Positions 37,237 through 50,707 of a stretch of 64,000 bases of DNA are shown piece by piece; the stretch's first letter is position 1, and each line of letters begins with the position of its first letter. The stretch spans positions 1-64,000 of the forward strand of contig CAZNRD010000011.1 in the NCBI GenBank assembly GCA_964575425.1, read 5' to 3'. The notes beneath the pieces were generated by a model. It was given only the letters and a program-made list of their open reading frames with translations, had not been told where the DNA came from and did no database searches. The DNA is from DATEAV01 sp964575425. GTDB lineage: Bacteria; Chloroflexota; Anaerolineae; Anaerolineales; E44-bin32. A program made the position numbers and the translations under genes.

Positions 37237-38264
37237 AAGCCGTCCTGTTCCGCCAGCACGGTGGTCCAGAGGTCCTCGAGTATGCCGAATTCCCGACGCC
37301 TGAACCCGGCCCGGGTCAGGTGCTGGTCAGGCTCCGCGCGGCGGCGCTGAACAGGCTTGACCTATGGACACGGGTCGGCTGGCCCGGGCTGCGGCTGGAG
37401 CTGCCTCACATCCCGGGCGCCGATGGGGCAGGGGAGGTGGCGGCGCTGGGGCCGGGGGTGAGCGATTTCCGTGTGGGCGAACGCTTGGTGATCAACGCCA
37501 ACCTGGGATGTGGGACCTGCGAGTTCTGCATCGCCGGCCAGGACAACCGCTGCCGCGACTGGCACCTCCTGGGCGAGACCATGCGCGGCACCTACGCCGA
37601 GTACGTCGCCGTGCCGGCAGCTAACCTGCTGCATCTGCCCGACGGCTTTGACGAGCATGTGGCGGCGGCTGCCGGCCTGGTCTTCCACACTGCCTGGCAT
37701 TCGCTGATCACTCGCGGCCATCTGCAGGCCGGCGAGTCAGTCCTGGTGGTCGGGGCATCGGGCGGCGTGAACACAGCGTGCATCCAGATCGCCAAGCTGG
37801 CCGGAGCGCGGGTGTTCGTCGTCGGGTCGAGCAAAGAGAAGCTGGCGCTGGCCGAATCGCTGGGTGCCGACGTGCTGATCGACCGGTCCCGTGAGGACAA
37901 CTGGTCGCGCGCGGTCTACGAAGCCAGCGGCCGCCGAGGCGTCGACGTCGTGGTCGACAACGTCGGCGCTGGCACGATGCTGCACAGCCTGCGTGCCGCG
38001 CGCAAGGGCGGCCGCATCCTCACCGTCGGCAACACCGGCGGACCGACCTTCGAGATCGACAACCGCTATGTCTTCGGCAGACATCTCTCCATTCTGGGCT
38101 CGACCATGGGCACGCGCAGCGACTTCGCCGCCGTCATGGCGCTGGTGTTTGAGAGGCGCCTTCGGCCCGCACTGGATCGGCAGTATCCACTGGCCGAGGC
38201 ACGGGCTGCTCAAGAGCGCCTGGCGGCGGGCGAGCAGATGGGGAAGATCACGCTTGCCATCTAG
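37233..38264 (+). CDS. Zinc-type medium-chain alcohol dehydrogenase/quinone reductase family oxidoreductase
   Basis: A 343-residue MDR protein. The four structural-zinc cysteines are present in GCGTCEFCIAGQDNRC, and the NADP-binding motif is VVGASGGVNTA. The catalytic-zinc cysteine expected near residue 38-40 is absent: the segment reads NRLDLW, as in zinc-less quinone reductase-like members. It therefore probably reduces quinones or enones rather than oxidising alcohols at a zinc centre. The GTG start overlaps the preceding stop. Confidence 0.85.
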   Translation: MKAVLFRQHGGPEVLEYAEFPTPEPGPGQVLVRLRAAALNRLDLWTRVGWPGLRLELPHIPGADGAGEVAALGPGVSDFRVGERLVINANLGCGTCEFCIAGQDNRCRDWHLLGETMRGTYAEYVAVPAANLLHLPDGFDEHVAAAAGLVFHTAWHSLITRGHLQAGESVLVVGASGGVNTACIQIAKLAGARVFVVGSSKEKLALAESLGADVLIDRSREDNWSRAVYEASGRRGVDVVVDNVGAGTMLHSLRAARKGGRILTVGNTGGPTFEIDNRYVFGRHLSILGSTMGTRSDFAAVMALVFERRLRPALDRQYPLAEARAAQERLAAGEQMGKITLAI

Positions 38265-38657
38265 GAGACGACCCTGTCTCGTCACTGCCCTGGGGCTGAC
38301 CTCGCTAACTGTCTCGGCGCTCGGGTTCGCGCGGCTTGCTCTCGCCTTCGAATTGCCAGAGCTGCCGCTCACCATACCCAGCGCGTACCTGGTCCTGGGT
38401 GGTGCCGTGTGGGGCGCCGTCGGGTTGATGGTCGGGCTGGGACTGCTGCGCGGCGCGAGGTGGGCCCCCGTCTTCACGCGCGCCACTGCCCTGTGCCTGG
38501 CCGCGTGGTACTGGGCTGACCGCCTGCTGCTGGCCCGCAGCGACTATGTGCAGCGGAGTTGGCCGGCCGCCGCCGCCGTGACCGTGCTGCTGATCACCGC
38601 TGCCTTGTGGGTTCCGAATCGGCCGGCCGCCAGAGCCTTCTTCCGGGAGAATTCCGA

Positions 38658-38661
<4 letters not shown>
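38254..38661 (+). CDS. Small multi-span membrane protein, unknown function
   Basis: The frame between the oxidoreductase and the carboxylase encodes about 135 residues with four hydrophobic segments (around residues 9-28, 40-60, 67-85 and 97-115). The only in-frame start near the front is TTG at 38254, overlapping the previous gene by 11 bp. The stop overlaps the carboxylase ATG by 4 bp (ATGA), which supports it as a real translated gene. No family is recognised. Confidence 0.6.
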
Positions 38662-40188
<1,527 letters not shown>

Positions 40189-40208
<20 letters not shown>

Positions 40209-41010
40209 CCCGAAGCCTGCCCTCGCCGCCAGCTTCGCCTCCGGCAAGTGCGAAGTGCACGGCCATCGCCTGTACTGGGAGGCCCATGGCGAGCTGGGCC
40301 GACCGGCCGCCATCCTCCTACATCACGGTCTCGGCTCAAGCCGGGCGTGGAAGGCGCAGCTTCCGGCGCTGGTCTCCGCCGGCTGGTGGGCCTACGCCTA
40401 CGACCGCTGGGGCTATGGCGGCTCCGACCCGCGCCCAGGGCTTGACCTACCCGGCTTCACCACAGACATCAACGACGTGCTGGCTCTGCTGGACGTGCTG
40501 CGGGTGCAGCGCGCCGCGCTGATTGGCCACAGCGACGGCGGCACCGTCGCCCTCTACCTCGCGGCCCTGCATCCGGCGCGCGCCTTGGCCCTCGTCGTGG
40601 TGGCGGCTCACGTCTATGTCGAGCCGGCATTGCTGCCGGCCGTTCAGGCCGTAGCCCATGCTTTCGAGTCGGATGGGCGTTTTCGCGAAAGCCTGCGGCG
40701 CATGCACGGGGAGAAGGTCGAATCCGTCTTCCGCAACTGGTACCATGGCTGGCTGCGGCCGGAACATCTGGATTGGGACATGCGCCCGCTGGTACGGCAA
40801 ATCACCTGCCCGACTCTGGTGGTTCAGGGCGAGGCGGATGAGCACGCCACCCCGCGCCACGCCCAGGACCTGGCGGACGCCATCCCAGGAGCGGAGCTGT
40901 GGCTGGTCCCCGGGGGCCATCACATGCTGCCCCAAGAGGAGCCGGAGCAATTCAACCGCCGCATGCTGGGTTTCCTGGCGCCGTTCCAATCGCAATGGGA
41001 GGCGAGATAG
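40189..41010 (+). CDS. Alpha/beta hydrolase embedded in the carboxylase operon
   Basis: A 273-residue alpha/beta hydrolase. The nucleophile is Ser115 in GHSDGGT, the acid is Asp in QGEADEHATP and the base is His in PGGHHML. LLHHGLGSS is the oxyanion-hole segment. The ATG overlaps the pccB end by 20 bp and the stop is 7 bp before the biotin carboxylase, so it is integral to the operon. It may hydrolyse an ester or thioester linked to acyl-CoA metabolism, but the substrate is unknown. It is not a usual component of propionyl-CoA carboxylase operons. Confidence 0.85.
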
Positions 41011-41017
41011 AAAGCCG

Positions 41018-42532
41018 ATGTTCAGTAAAGTCCTGATCGCCAATCGGGGGGAGATCGCGGTGCGCGTCATTCGGGCCTGCCGCGAGCTTGGGCTGCAGAC
41101 GGTGGCTGTCTTCTCCGAAGCCGACCGCGCCGCGCTTCACGTCCGCTACGCCGACGAGGCCTATCTGCTGGGGCCGCCCCCGTCGCGCGAGTCCTACCTG
41201 CGCGGCGACAAGATCATCGATATCGCCCGGCGCAGCGGCGCTGGGGCCATCCACCCCGGCTATGGCTTCCTGGCCGAGCGCGAGGATTTCGCGCGAGCCG
41301 CGGAGGAAGCTGGCCTGACCTTCATCGGGCCCCGGCCCAGCGCCATTGCTGCCATGGGCGACAAGGTAGTAGCGCGCGCGACGGTGGCCAGCGCCAGCGT
41401 GCCCGTCGTCCCGGGCACCGAGGCCGAGGGTGCCCTCCGCGATGAGGACCTCCTGCGCGTTGGTCCCCAGATCGGCTTTCCGCTGCTGATCAAGGCAACG
41501 GCCGGCGGTGGAGGCAAGGGCATGCGCGAGGTCCATTCCCTGGAGGCCATGCCCTCACTTCTCCAGTCCGCCCGGCGTGAGGCCGAGGCGGCCTTCGGAG
41601 ATGGCAACGTCTATCTGGAGAAGGTCGTGCCCAGCGCGCGCCACATCGAGTTCCAGATCCTGGCCGACGCACATGGCAACGTTATCCATTTGGGCGAGCG
41701 TGAGTGCTCGCTGCAGCGCCGTCATCAGAAGCTGCTCGAGGAATCGCCCTCGCCGTTCCTAGGCGACGACGAAGCGCTGCGGCGCAGGATGGGGGAGGTC
41801 GCCTGCAGAGCCGCCAAAGCGGTCGACTACCTCAACGCCGGCACCATCGAATTCCTCGTCGATAAGGACCGCAACTTCTACTTCCTGGAGATGAACACCC
41901 GGCTGCAGGTGGAGCACCCGATCACCGAGATGGTGACCGGGGTCGATATCGTCAAGGAGCAGATCCGCGTCGCCCGCGGCCGCAAGCTGCGCTACGCCCA
42001 GGACGAGATCCGCCAGATGGGCTGGGCCCTGGAGTGCCGCATCAACGCCGAGGACCCCTACAACAACTTCCTGCCCTCCACCGGCCGCATCGCCCAGATC
42101 ATCCCTCCCACCGGCCCGGGCGTGCGCGTCGACACCGGCGTCTACCCGGGGTTCGAGGTCTCGCCCTACTACGACTCGCTCATTTCCAAGCTCATCACCT
42201 GGGGGGAGACGCGTGGGGAGGCCATCCTGCGCATGCGCCGGGCGCTGGAGGAATACCGCATCATCGGCGTCAAGACCAACATCCCCTTTCACCAGAGGAT
42301 CTTGGATTCGACCCGCTTCATGGCAGGCCAGTACGACACCCGCTTCGTCGAGGAACGGTTCTCGCTCGACGAGGCGGAGGAGGGCATGGAAACTCTTCCC
42401 GATATCGCCGCCATCCTGGCCACGGTCGTAGCCCATCGGGAGAGCCAGCTCGCCTCACAGATCGTCCGACGGGGTGAACGGGACACCAGCAATTGGAAGT
42501 GGGTCGGCCGCTGGGAGCGGATGCACCGCTAG
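41018..42532 (+). CDS. Biotin carboxylase subunit of acyl-CoA (propionyl-CoA) carboxylase
   Basis: A 504-residue ATP-grasp protein. FSKVLIANRGEIAVR opens it; KATAGGGGKGM is the ATP loop, HIEFQIL and EMNTRLQVEHPITE hold the catalytic residues, and the C-terminal biotin-carboxylase domain follows. It lacks the biotin carrier domain of actinobacterial PccA, which is instead the next gene. It carboxylates the biotin on that carrier using bicarbonate and ATP. A 50-residue tail after the core, rich in Glu and Arg, may contact the carrier or beta subunit (inference). Confidence 0.93.
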   Translation: MFSKVLIANRGEIAVRVIRACRELGLQTVAVFSEADRAALHVRYADEAYLLGPPPSRESYLRGDKIIDIARRSGAGAIHPGYGFLAEREDFARAAEEAGLTFIGPRPSAIAAMGDKVVARATVASASVPVVPGTEAEGALRDEDLLRVGPQIGFPLLIKATAGGGGKGMREVHSLEAMPSLLQSARREAEAAFGDGNVYLEKVVPSARHIEFQILADAHGNVIHLGERECSLQRRHQKLLEESPSPFLGDDEALRRRMGEVACRAAKAVDYLNAGTIEFLVDKDRNFYFLEMNTRLQVEHPITEMVTGVDIVKEQIRVARGRKLRYAQDEIRQMGWALECRINAEDPYNNFLPSTGRIAQIIPPTGPGVRVDTGVYPGFEVSPYYDSLISKLITWGETRGEAILRMRRALEEYRIIGVKTNIPFHQRILDSTRFMAGQYDTRFVEERFSLDEAEEGMETLPDIAAILATVVAHRESQLASQIVRRGERDTSNWKWVGRWERMHR

Positions 42533-42552
42533 GTGACCGGCGCGGAGGCAGC

Positions 42553-43050
42553 ATGAAGTACATCGCCACGACGGATGATCGCACCTTTGAGATTGAGATC
42601 ACCTCCGAACGGGAAGTGACGGTCGATGGCCGCTGTCTGTCGATCGACTTCCAGTCCGTCGCCGGGCAACCGGTGTACTCGCTGATCATCGACGGTCGTT
42701 CCTATGAGGCGTATGTCCATCCCGCTCCCGACGGCCTGGAGGTTGTCCTGGCTGGCCGCCTGTACCATGTCGTCGTCGAGGACGAGCGCGAGCGCAGGCT
42801 GCGCCTGGCGTCCGTCGGCGCGGCCGTGACCAGCGGCGACCTCAACTTGCGCGCCCCGATGCCCGGCCTGGTGGTCGCCGTGCCCGTCAGCCAGGGCCAG
42901 ACCGTCGAGCGTGGCACCGACCTGGTCATTTTGGAATCGATGAAAATGCAGAATGAGCTCAAAGCTCCACGCGCTGGCACCGTCACCCAGGTCCGCGTCC
43001 GTCCCGGAGATCGGGTGGATCAGAACCAGGTCCTGATGGTCTTGAGCTGA
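42553..43050 (+). CDS. Biotin carboxyl carrier protein for acyl-CoA carboxylase
   Basis: A 165-residue protein starting at MKYIATTDD. Residues 1-90 form a beta-rich domain (biotin carboxylase-binding type), and residues 98-165 a biotinyl domain with Lys131 in ESMKMQNEL as the biotinylation site. It is modified by BirA (13206-13988) and carries CO2 between the two catalytic subunits. The separate-carrier arrangement resembles archaeal and some Chloroflexota carboxylases. A 24 bp gap leads to the mutase gene. Confidence 0.93.
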   Translation: MKYIATTDDRTFEIEITSEREVTVDGRCLSIDFQSVAGQPVYSLIIDGRSYEAYVHPAPDGLEVVLAGRLYHVVVEDERERRLRLASVGAAVTSGDLNLRAPMPGLVVAVPVSQGQTVERGTDLVILESMKMQNELKAPRAGTVTQVRVRPGDRVDQNQVLMVLS

Positions 43051-43074
43051 GCGTCCCACGGAACTGAGGCGGCA

Positions 43075-44736
<1,662 letters not shown>

Positions 44737-44755
44737 TCCGACCAGAGGAGTCGTC

Positions 44756-45220
44756 ATGGCCACCATCCGGCGAATCCACCACGTCGCGCTCGTTGTCGAG
44801 GATCTCGAGGGCGCGATCGCCTTCTGGCGCGATGTCCTCGGCCTGCCCCTGGCGGCTGTGCAAGACGTCCCCGAGCAGCAATCGCGCATCGCCTTCTTGC
44901 CGGCTGGCGAATCAGAGGTGGAACTCGTCCTTCCCACCAGCGGCGACAGCGGCGTCGCCCGCTACCTGGCCAAGCGCGGTCCGGGGATGCACCATCTGTG
45001 TCTTGAGGTGACCGACCTCGATACCATGCTGCAGCGGCTGCGCCAGAACGGCATCCGGCTGATCAACCCCGAACCGGTCACGGGGCCGGACGGAAGACGC
45101 ATGGCCTTCCTCCATCCCGAATCCACGCAGGGTGTACTGATCGAACTGTATGAGCTCCCTCGAGGCGCATCGGGCCGAGTCGAAGCGGCATGCTATAATC
45201 GCTCGCCCAGGCGCGGCTGA
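44756..45220 (+). CDS. mce: Methylmalonyl-CoA epimerase
   Basis: A 154-residue vicinal-oxygen-chelate protein. RIHHVALVVEDLEGA starts the first module with a metal His; PGMHHLCLEV and LIELYE supply further ligands. It converts (S)- to (R)-methylmalonyl-CoA, the step linking the carboxylase to the mutase. The last 15 residues (after ELPRGASG) overlie the promoter of the next gene and may be a non-conserved extension. The ATG is preceded by AGAGGAG. Confidence 0.93.
   Translation: MATIRRIHHVALVVEDLEGAIAFWRDVLGLPLAAVQDVPEQQSRIAFLPAGESEVELVLPTSGDSGVARYLAKRGPGMHHLCLEVTDLDTMLQRLRQNGIRLINPEPVTGPDGRRMAFLHPESTQGVLIELYELPRGASGRVEAACYNRSPRRG
45191..45199 (+). promoter_or_regulatory. Extended -10 promoter of the second mutase gene, inside mce
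   Basis: TGC-TATAAT within GCATGCTATAATCGC, identical over 15 bp to the acyl-CoA dehydrogenase promoter. It lies within the final codons of mce; the start codon at 45232 is preceded by GAGGGAGGGA. The second mutase gene can thus be transcribed separately. Confidence 0.55.
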
Positions 45221-45231
45221 GGGAGGGACGG

Positions 45232-46907
<1,676 letters not shown>

Positions 46908-46911
<4 letters not shown>

Positions 46912-47843
46912 GTCTTCGCCGCTTGCGAGCGATTGGCTCGGCTGTCGTCGCCCTTGCCCTCAGCGCCTGCACTTCCTCGCCGGGGGTGGACATCAACGCG
47001 CCGCTTTCGACCTCCGCTCGCTCGGCCACGGCAGCACCTCCCAGCGCAACACCTCCTCGCAGCCTCGTTCCAGCGGCCAGTCCCACCCCCAGCCTCACCC
47101 CGCAACCCACCCCCACAGCGAGCGGCTGCGCAGAGCCCCACGGCCGCATCGAAAGGACAGCGATACAGACCACATTTCAGTGGCGGCCGCTTGCGGTGCG
47201 TATCTACTATCCTCCCTGCTACAATCCCCAGCCGGAGTCACCGTACCCCCTCCTCGTCATGATCCACGGACAGACCTTCAACGATGACCAGTGGGACCGC
47301 CTGGGTCTCGATGAGGCTGCCGATTCCCTGATCCTGGCCGGCGAGTCGCGGCCGTTCCTGGTCTTCATGCCCCTGGAGGAGAACACCGACCGCGATCCCG
47401 AGGACTCCAACTTCGACCAGGTGGTGGCCGAGGCACTGCTGCCGTGGATCGAGGCCAGCTTTCCCGTCTGCCGCGAGCGCGCTTGCCGCGCCGTCGGCGG
47501 TCTGTCGCGCGGCGCCACCTGGGCCGTGCACCTGGGGTTCCTGCGCCCCGAGCTGTTTGGTTCCATCGGAGCCCACAGCCTGACCCCGTTCTACGGCGAC
47601 GTCTATCGTCTCCCCTTCTGGCTGAAACGTGTCGACCTCGGCGACCTCCCGCGCTTCTATCTCGACATGGGCGAGGACGACTGGTTCATGGAAGCGCTGA
47701 CGCAATTCCGCGAGGCGATGAGCAAACACAACGTGCCGTACGAGTGGCATCTCAACCCCGGCAGGCACGAGGAAGCCTACTGGAGTAGCCACGTGCTGGA
47801 TTACTTGCGCTGGTACTCCTCGGGCTGGACTTCCACTGAGTGA
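46908..47843 (+). CDS. Esterase-like lipoprotein (alpha/beta hydrolase, esterase D/PHB depolymerase-like)
   Basis: A 311-residue protein with lipobox ALSAC (Cys21) and a Ser/Thr/Pro tether to about residue 75. The catalytic domain has LLVMIHGQTFNDDQWD, nucleophile Ser in GGLSRGATWAV, an Asp in DMGEDDWF and a His near NPGRHEEAYW. This fits secreted carboxylesterases such as feruloyl or acyl esterases. The GTG start overlaps the mutase stop (GTGA), so it is co-expressed with the mutase although it acts outside the cytoplasm. The real ester is unknown. Confidence 0.78.
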
Positions 47844-47998
47844 AAGATGGCCGCATGGGCTCGGCCTTCGTCCAGATGAGCTGAGCCGTGAATCCCACCT
47901 ACAGCGGCGCGCCGCCGCACTGCGTCCCCTGACCGCCCAGAGCGTGGCGCGCAAAGGCTGTCCTCCCAGGGCGGCCTTCTTAGCTCTTGCCCTTCGAC

Positions 47999-48286
47999 CT
48001 ACGCCTGCGCCGCGCCGATCTCGGCTGAGCGATTCTGCGGCGGAGACTCACCAAAGAAGCGCACGGCGTCATCAAGGACCAGACGTGTGTGAAGGACGAA
48101 CCGGTCGCGCACGCTCGGACTGAGGTTCTCCAGGAACGCCATGAGGTCCACGGGAACGTCCTCGAGTGGCTGCTTGGTGCACGTTTCCAGCCAGGCGATC
48201 GCGTTGCGGCGGTAGGGTTCTCGCAGCGAGTTGATGCGCTGCACCAGGGCATCTGCCTGAGCCCGCTTGTAGGCTTGCATCGACAT
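47999..48286 (-). CDS. Small helical protein of unknown function
   Basis: A 95-residue product, start ATG at 48286 with GGAGGG 5 bp upstream. It is all-helical by composition, with Tyr-Arg-Arg-Asn and VPVDLMAFLENLSPSVRDRF as the longest readable stretches, and no membrane segment. No family recognised. It is divergent from the radical SAM gene across about 208 bp and converges with the esterase gene. Confidence 0.6.
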   Translation of the reverse strand: MSMQAYKRAQADALVQRINSLREPYRRNAIAWLETCTKQPLEDVPVDLMAFLENLSPSVRDRFVLHTRLVLDDAVRFFGESPPQNRSAEIGAAQA

Positions 48287-48459
48287 GCTTCCCTCCGGAC
48301 GCGATTGGAGGCGCGGCCTCCAGCTCTGCCGGGATGCAAGCTTCGGACCAGAGGAAGATGCGGGCGTACCGATCTATCCGCACAACGTTCCTGTTTGCTT
48401 GTTGCGACAGTAAGAGGCCGGCTGGGTCCGCCGGTGTCTCATCGGCCTGGAGTCACCCC

Positions 48460-48488
48460 TTGAACCCGGTGCGCCTTCGGCTTAGTAT
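48460..48488 (+). promoter_or_regulatory. Leaderless-type promoter of the radical SAM gene
   Basis: TTGAAC (48460-48465), a 17 bp spacer, TAGTAT (48483-48488), then six bases to the GTG at 48495. Transcription would start at the start codon. This is the clearest leaderless promoter in the window. Confidence 0.6.
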
Positions 48489-48494
48489 GGGAGT

Positions 48495-49415
48495 GTGGAC
48501 TTCCAGCCTGCCTACCTACGCCTGAAGCGGACGGGAGAGCTTGCCCGGCGGGCCGCCGCGGCGCGAGAGCATGAGCGCGCCTGCGACCTGTGCGGGCGCT
48601 ACTGCCGCGTCGACCGCAGCCAGCGGCTGGGCGGATGCCGCACCGGGCTGAAGGCGCGTGTGGCCTCCTACGGCCCCCACCATGGCGAAGAAGACCCCCT
48701 GCGTGGCCGCCGCGGCTCGGGCACCATCTTCTTTTCGTGGTGCAACCTGCGCTGCCTGTACTGCCAGAACCACGACATCAGCCAGGCTCCGGCCGGCGTC
48801 GAACTCGAACGAGACGAGCTGGCCTCGATCATGCTCAGCCTGCAGGCCATGGGCTGCCACAACATCAATCTTGTCTCGCCATCGCATGTCGTCGCCGAGA
48901 TCCTGCAGGCGTTGGTGCTGGCAGCAGAGGCCGGGCTGAGGCTGCCCATGGTCTACAACACCGGCGGCTACGACTCGCCCGAATCCCTGGCACTCCTCGA
49001 CGGCGTGGTCGACATCTACATGCCGGATATGAAGTACAGCGACCGGGTTGTGGCGCGCGATCTGTCCAAGATTGGCAACTACTTGGAGGTCAACCGCGCG
49101 GCCGTCCGGGAGATGCACCGACAGGTGGGGGACCTGGTCCTGGATGACGAGGGAATTGCGCGGCGCGGCCTATTGGTGCGGCACCTTGTGCTGCCCGGCG
49201 GCTTGGCGGGGACGGAGGAGGTGGTGCGTTTCCTGGCGGAGGAGATTTCCCCCAACACCTACCTCAACCTGATGGACCAGTATCGCCCGGCCTACCACGC
49301 ACGGGAGCATCCGCCGCTCGACCGACCTATCACCACCGCTGAGTACCAGCACGCAGTGCGGCTGGCACGGGCTGTGGGCCTGACCCGGCTCGACCAGCGG
49401 CGCCTCTGGTTCTGA
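48495..49415 (+). CDS. Radical SAM protein, PflA/PflX-like
   Basis: A 306-residue radical SAM protein with CxxxCxxC in WCNLRCLYCQN for the 4Fe-4S cluster. An N-terminal Cys-rich segment (CDLCGRYCRVD) precedes it, and VSPSHVV, YNTGGYDS and YMPDMKY follow. This is the COG1313-type PflX architecture related to glycyl radical activases. The family's biochemical role is not established; it could be the activase of the distant glycyl radical enzyme at 19624, though HypE-type activases normally carry extra ferredoxin clusters, which are missing here. Start GTG, probably leaderless. Confidence 0.8.
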   Translation: MDFQPAYLRLKRTGELARRAAAAREHERACDLCGRYCRVDRSQRLGGCRTGLKARVASYGPHHGEEDPLRGRRGSGTIFFSWCNLRCLYCQNHDISQAPAGVELERDELASIMLSLQAMGCHNINLVSPSHVVAEILQALVLAAEAGLRLPMVYNTGGYDSPESLALLDGVVDIYMPDMKYSDRVVARDLSKIGNYLEVNRAAVREMHRQVGDLVLDDEGIARRGLLVRHLVLPGGLAGTEEVVRFLAEEISPNTYLNLMDQYRPAYHAREHPPLDRPITTAEYQHAVRLARAVGLTRLDQRRLWF

Positions 49416-49432
49416 CTCCCTCCAACCGCCAA

Positions 49433-49456
49433 GGCGCCCGGGCTTTCCCGGGCGCC
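49433..49456. terminator. Symmetric hairpin between converging genes
   Basis: A perfect 10 bp stem GGCGCCCGGG / CCCGGGCGCC with a CTTT loop lies between the radical SAM stop and the phosphofructokinase stop, so it could terminate both. There is no clear T-tract. Confidence 0.6.
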
Positions 49457-49469
49457 ATCACCGCTGCCT

Positions 49470-50618
49470 CTAGTACAGGAACATCGGCAGCCCTTCGATG
49501 TTGCGTATGCGTGGGCGGTAGGCCTCGGGATCGTACAGGGCGTCGACGTCGACCTTGCGTGCCCCGGGCCGCGTCTCGGTCAACGGCACGTGCGTGAAGA
49601 CCCCCTTGCGCAGCGACACCAGGCGACCGGAAAGGCCCTGCATGACCAGGTCGCCCGCCAGGGCGCCGAAGTTGAAGGCAGCCATGATATCGAGAGCATC
49701 GGGCGGGCCGCACCGCATCAGGTAGCCGATCTGCTGATAGACGATCCCCTGGCCGGTCACTTCCTTGAGGATGTCCCCGGTGATCAGCCCGACGCCGCCC
49801 AGCTTCTTGTGGCCGTAGGCATCCTCCTGGCCGCGCTGCACGATCTCCCCGCCGACCATCTGGGCGCCCTCGGAGATCGTCACCATGGCGTAGTTGCTGG
49901 GATTGGCGCGCTTGTCCTCCATCAGGAGTTTGCCCAGCTTCTCCGGGTCGAAGGGCACTTCGGAGATGACGACGCGATCCACGCTGGCCAGGTAGCCCGA
50001 GACGAGCGAGGTTTCGCCACTGTTGCGGCCGAAGAGTTCAATCACGGCAATCCGCTCGTGCGAGCCGGTGCTGGTGCGCAGGTTGTGGATGAAGGTCACG
50101 CTGCGCGAGACCGCTGTGCCAAAGCCGATGCAGTAGTCTGTTCCGCTGACGTCGTTGTCCATCGTCTTGGGGATGCCGATGATGGGCACGCCCTCGTCGT
50201 GGAGACGCAGGCCATAGGACAGCGTGTCGTCGCCGCCAATGGGTATGAGCGCCTCGATCCCCAGGCGCTCGATCGCGCGCAGGACGTGCGGCGTGAAGTC
50301 CTGGGCGCCATCGCCCTTGACCGATGCTTTGAGGAACTCCGGCGCGTCCTTGGCCTTGACCTTGGCAGGGTTGGTGCGGGACGTGTGCAGGAAGGTCCCG
50401 CCCGTGCGGTCGACTGTGCGAACGACGGCGGGATCGAGATCGAGCACGTGCTGGCGGATGGACTCGTCATCGTCCGGGTTGCATTCCAGCAGCCCCGCCC
50501 AGCCGCGGCGGATGCCGAGCACGGTGTGGCCGGTGGGGGTGACGCGCTGCACCACGGCTTTGATGGCCGCGTTCAGCCCGGGGACGTCTCCGCCCCCTGT
50601 CAGTATTCCGATGCGCAT
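49470..50618 (-). CDS. Phosphofructokinase, pyrophosphate-dependent type
   Basis: A 382-residue PfkA-family protein; ATG at 50618 follows AGGTGAG. GILTGGGDVPGLNA opens it. ATP enzymes have GGDGS and PGTIDND; here the sequence reads GGDDT (Asp131) and PKTMDND (Lys151), the residue pair that marks pyrophosphate-dependent enzymes. FGRNSG and the extra C-terminal length fit the same group. It would phosphorylate fructose 6-phosphate reversibly with PPi, saving ATP in glycolysis. A few similar proteins use ATP, so assay would settle it. It is convergent with the radical SAM gene. Confidence 0.85.
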   Translation of the reverse strand: MRIGILTGGGDVPGLNAAIKAVVQRVTPTGHTVLGIRRGWAGLLECNPDDDESIRQHVLDLDPAVVRTVDRTGGTFLHTSRTNPAKVKAKDAPEFLKASVKGDGAQDFTPHVLRAIERLGIEALIPIGGDDTLSYGLRLHDEGVPIIGIPKTMDNDVSGTDYCIGFGTAVSRSVTFIHNLRTSTGSHERIAVIELFGRNSGETSLVSGYLASVDRVVISEVPFDPEKLGKLLMEDKRANPSNYAMVTISEGAQMVGGEIVQRGQEDAYGHKKLGGVGLITGDILKEVTGQGIVYQQIGYLMRCGPPDALDIMAAFNFGALAGDLVMQGLSGRLVSLRKGVFTHVPLTETRPGARKVDVDALYDPEAYRPRIRNIEGLPMFLY

Positions 50619-50707
50619 GGTTCTCACCTCGCCTGTGTATGGTTTTGGTCGATCGGCCGATGCCTGTGACCGAGAGATGTCATTCTCTTGCCTTGGACGT
50701 CGTCGAG

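Noticed and set aside
49433..49456. Possible part of the palindromic repeat family
   Set aside because: It is a simple hairpin without the shared termini or blocks of copies A-C; better read as a terminator.
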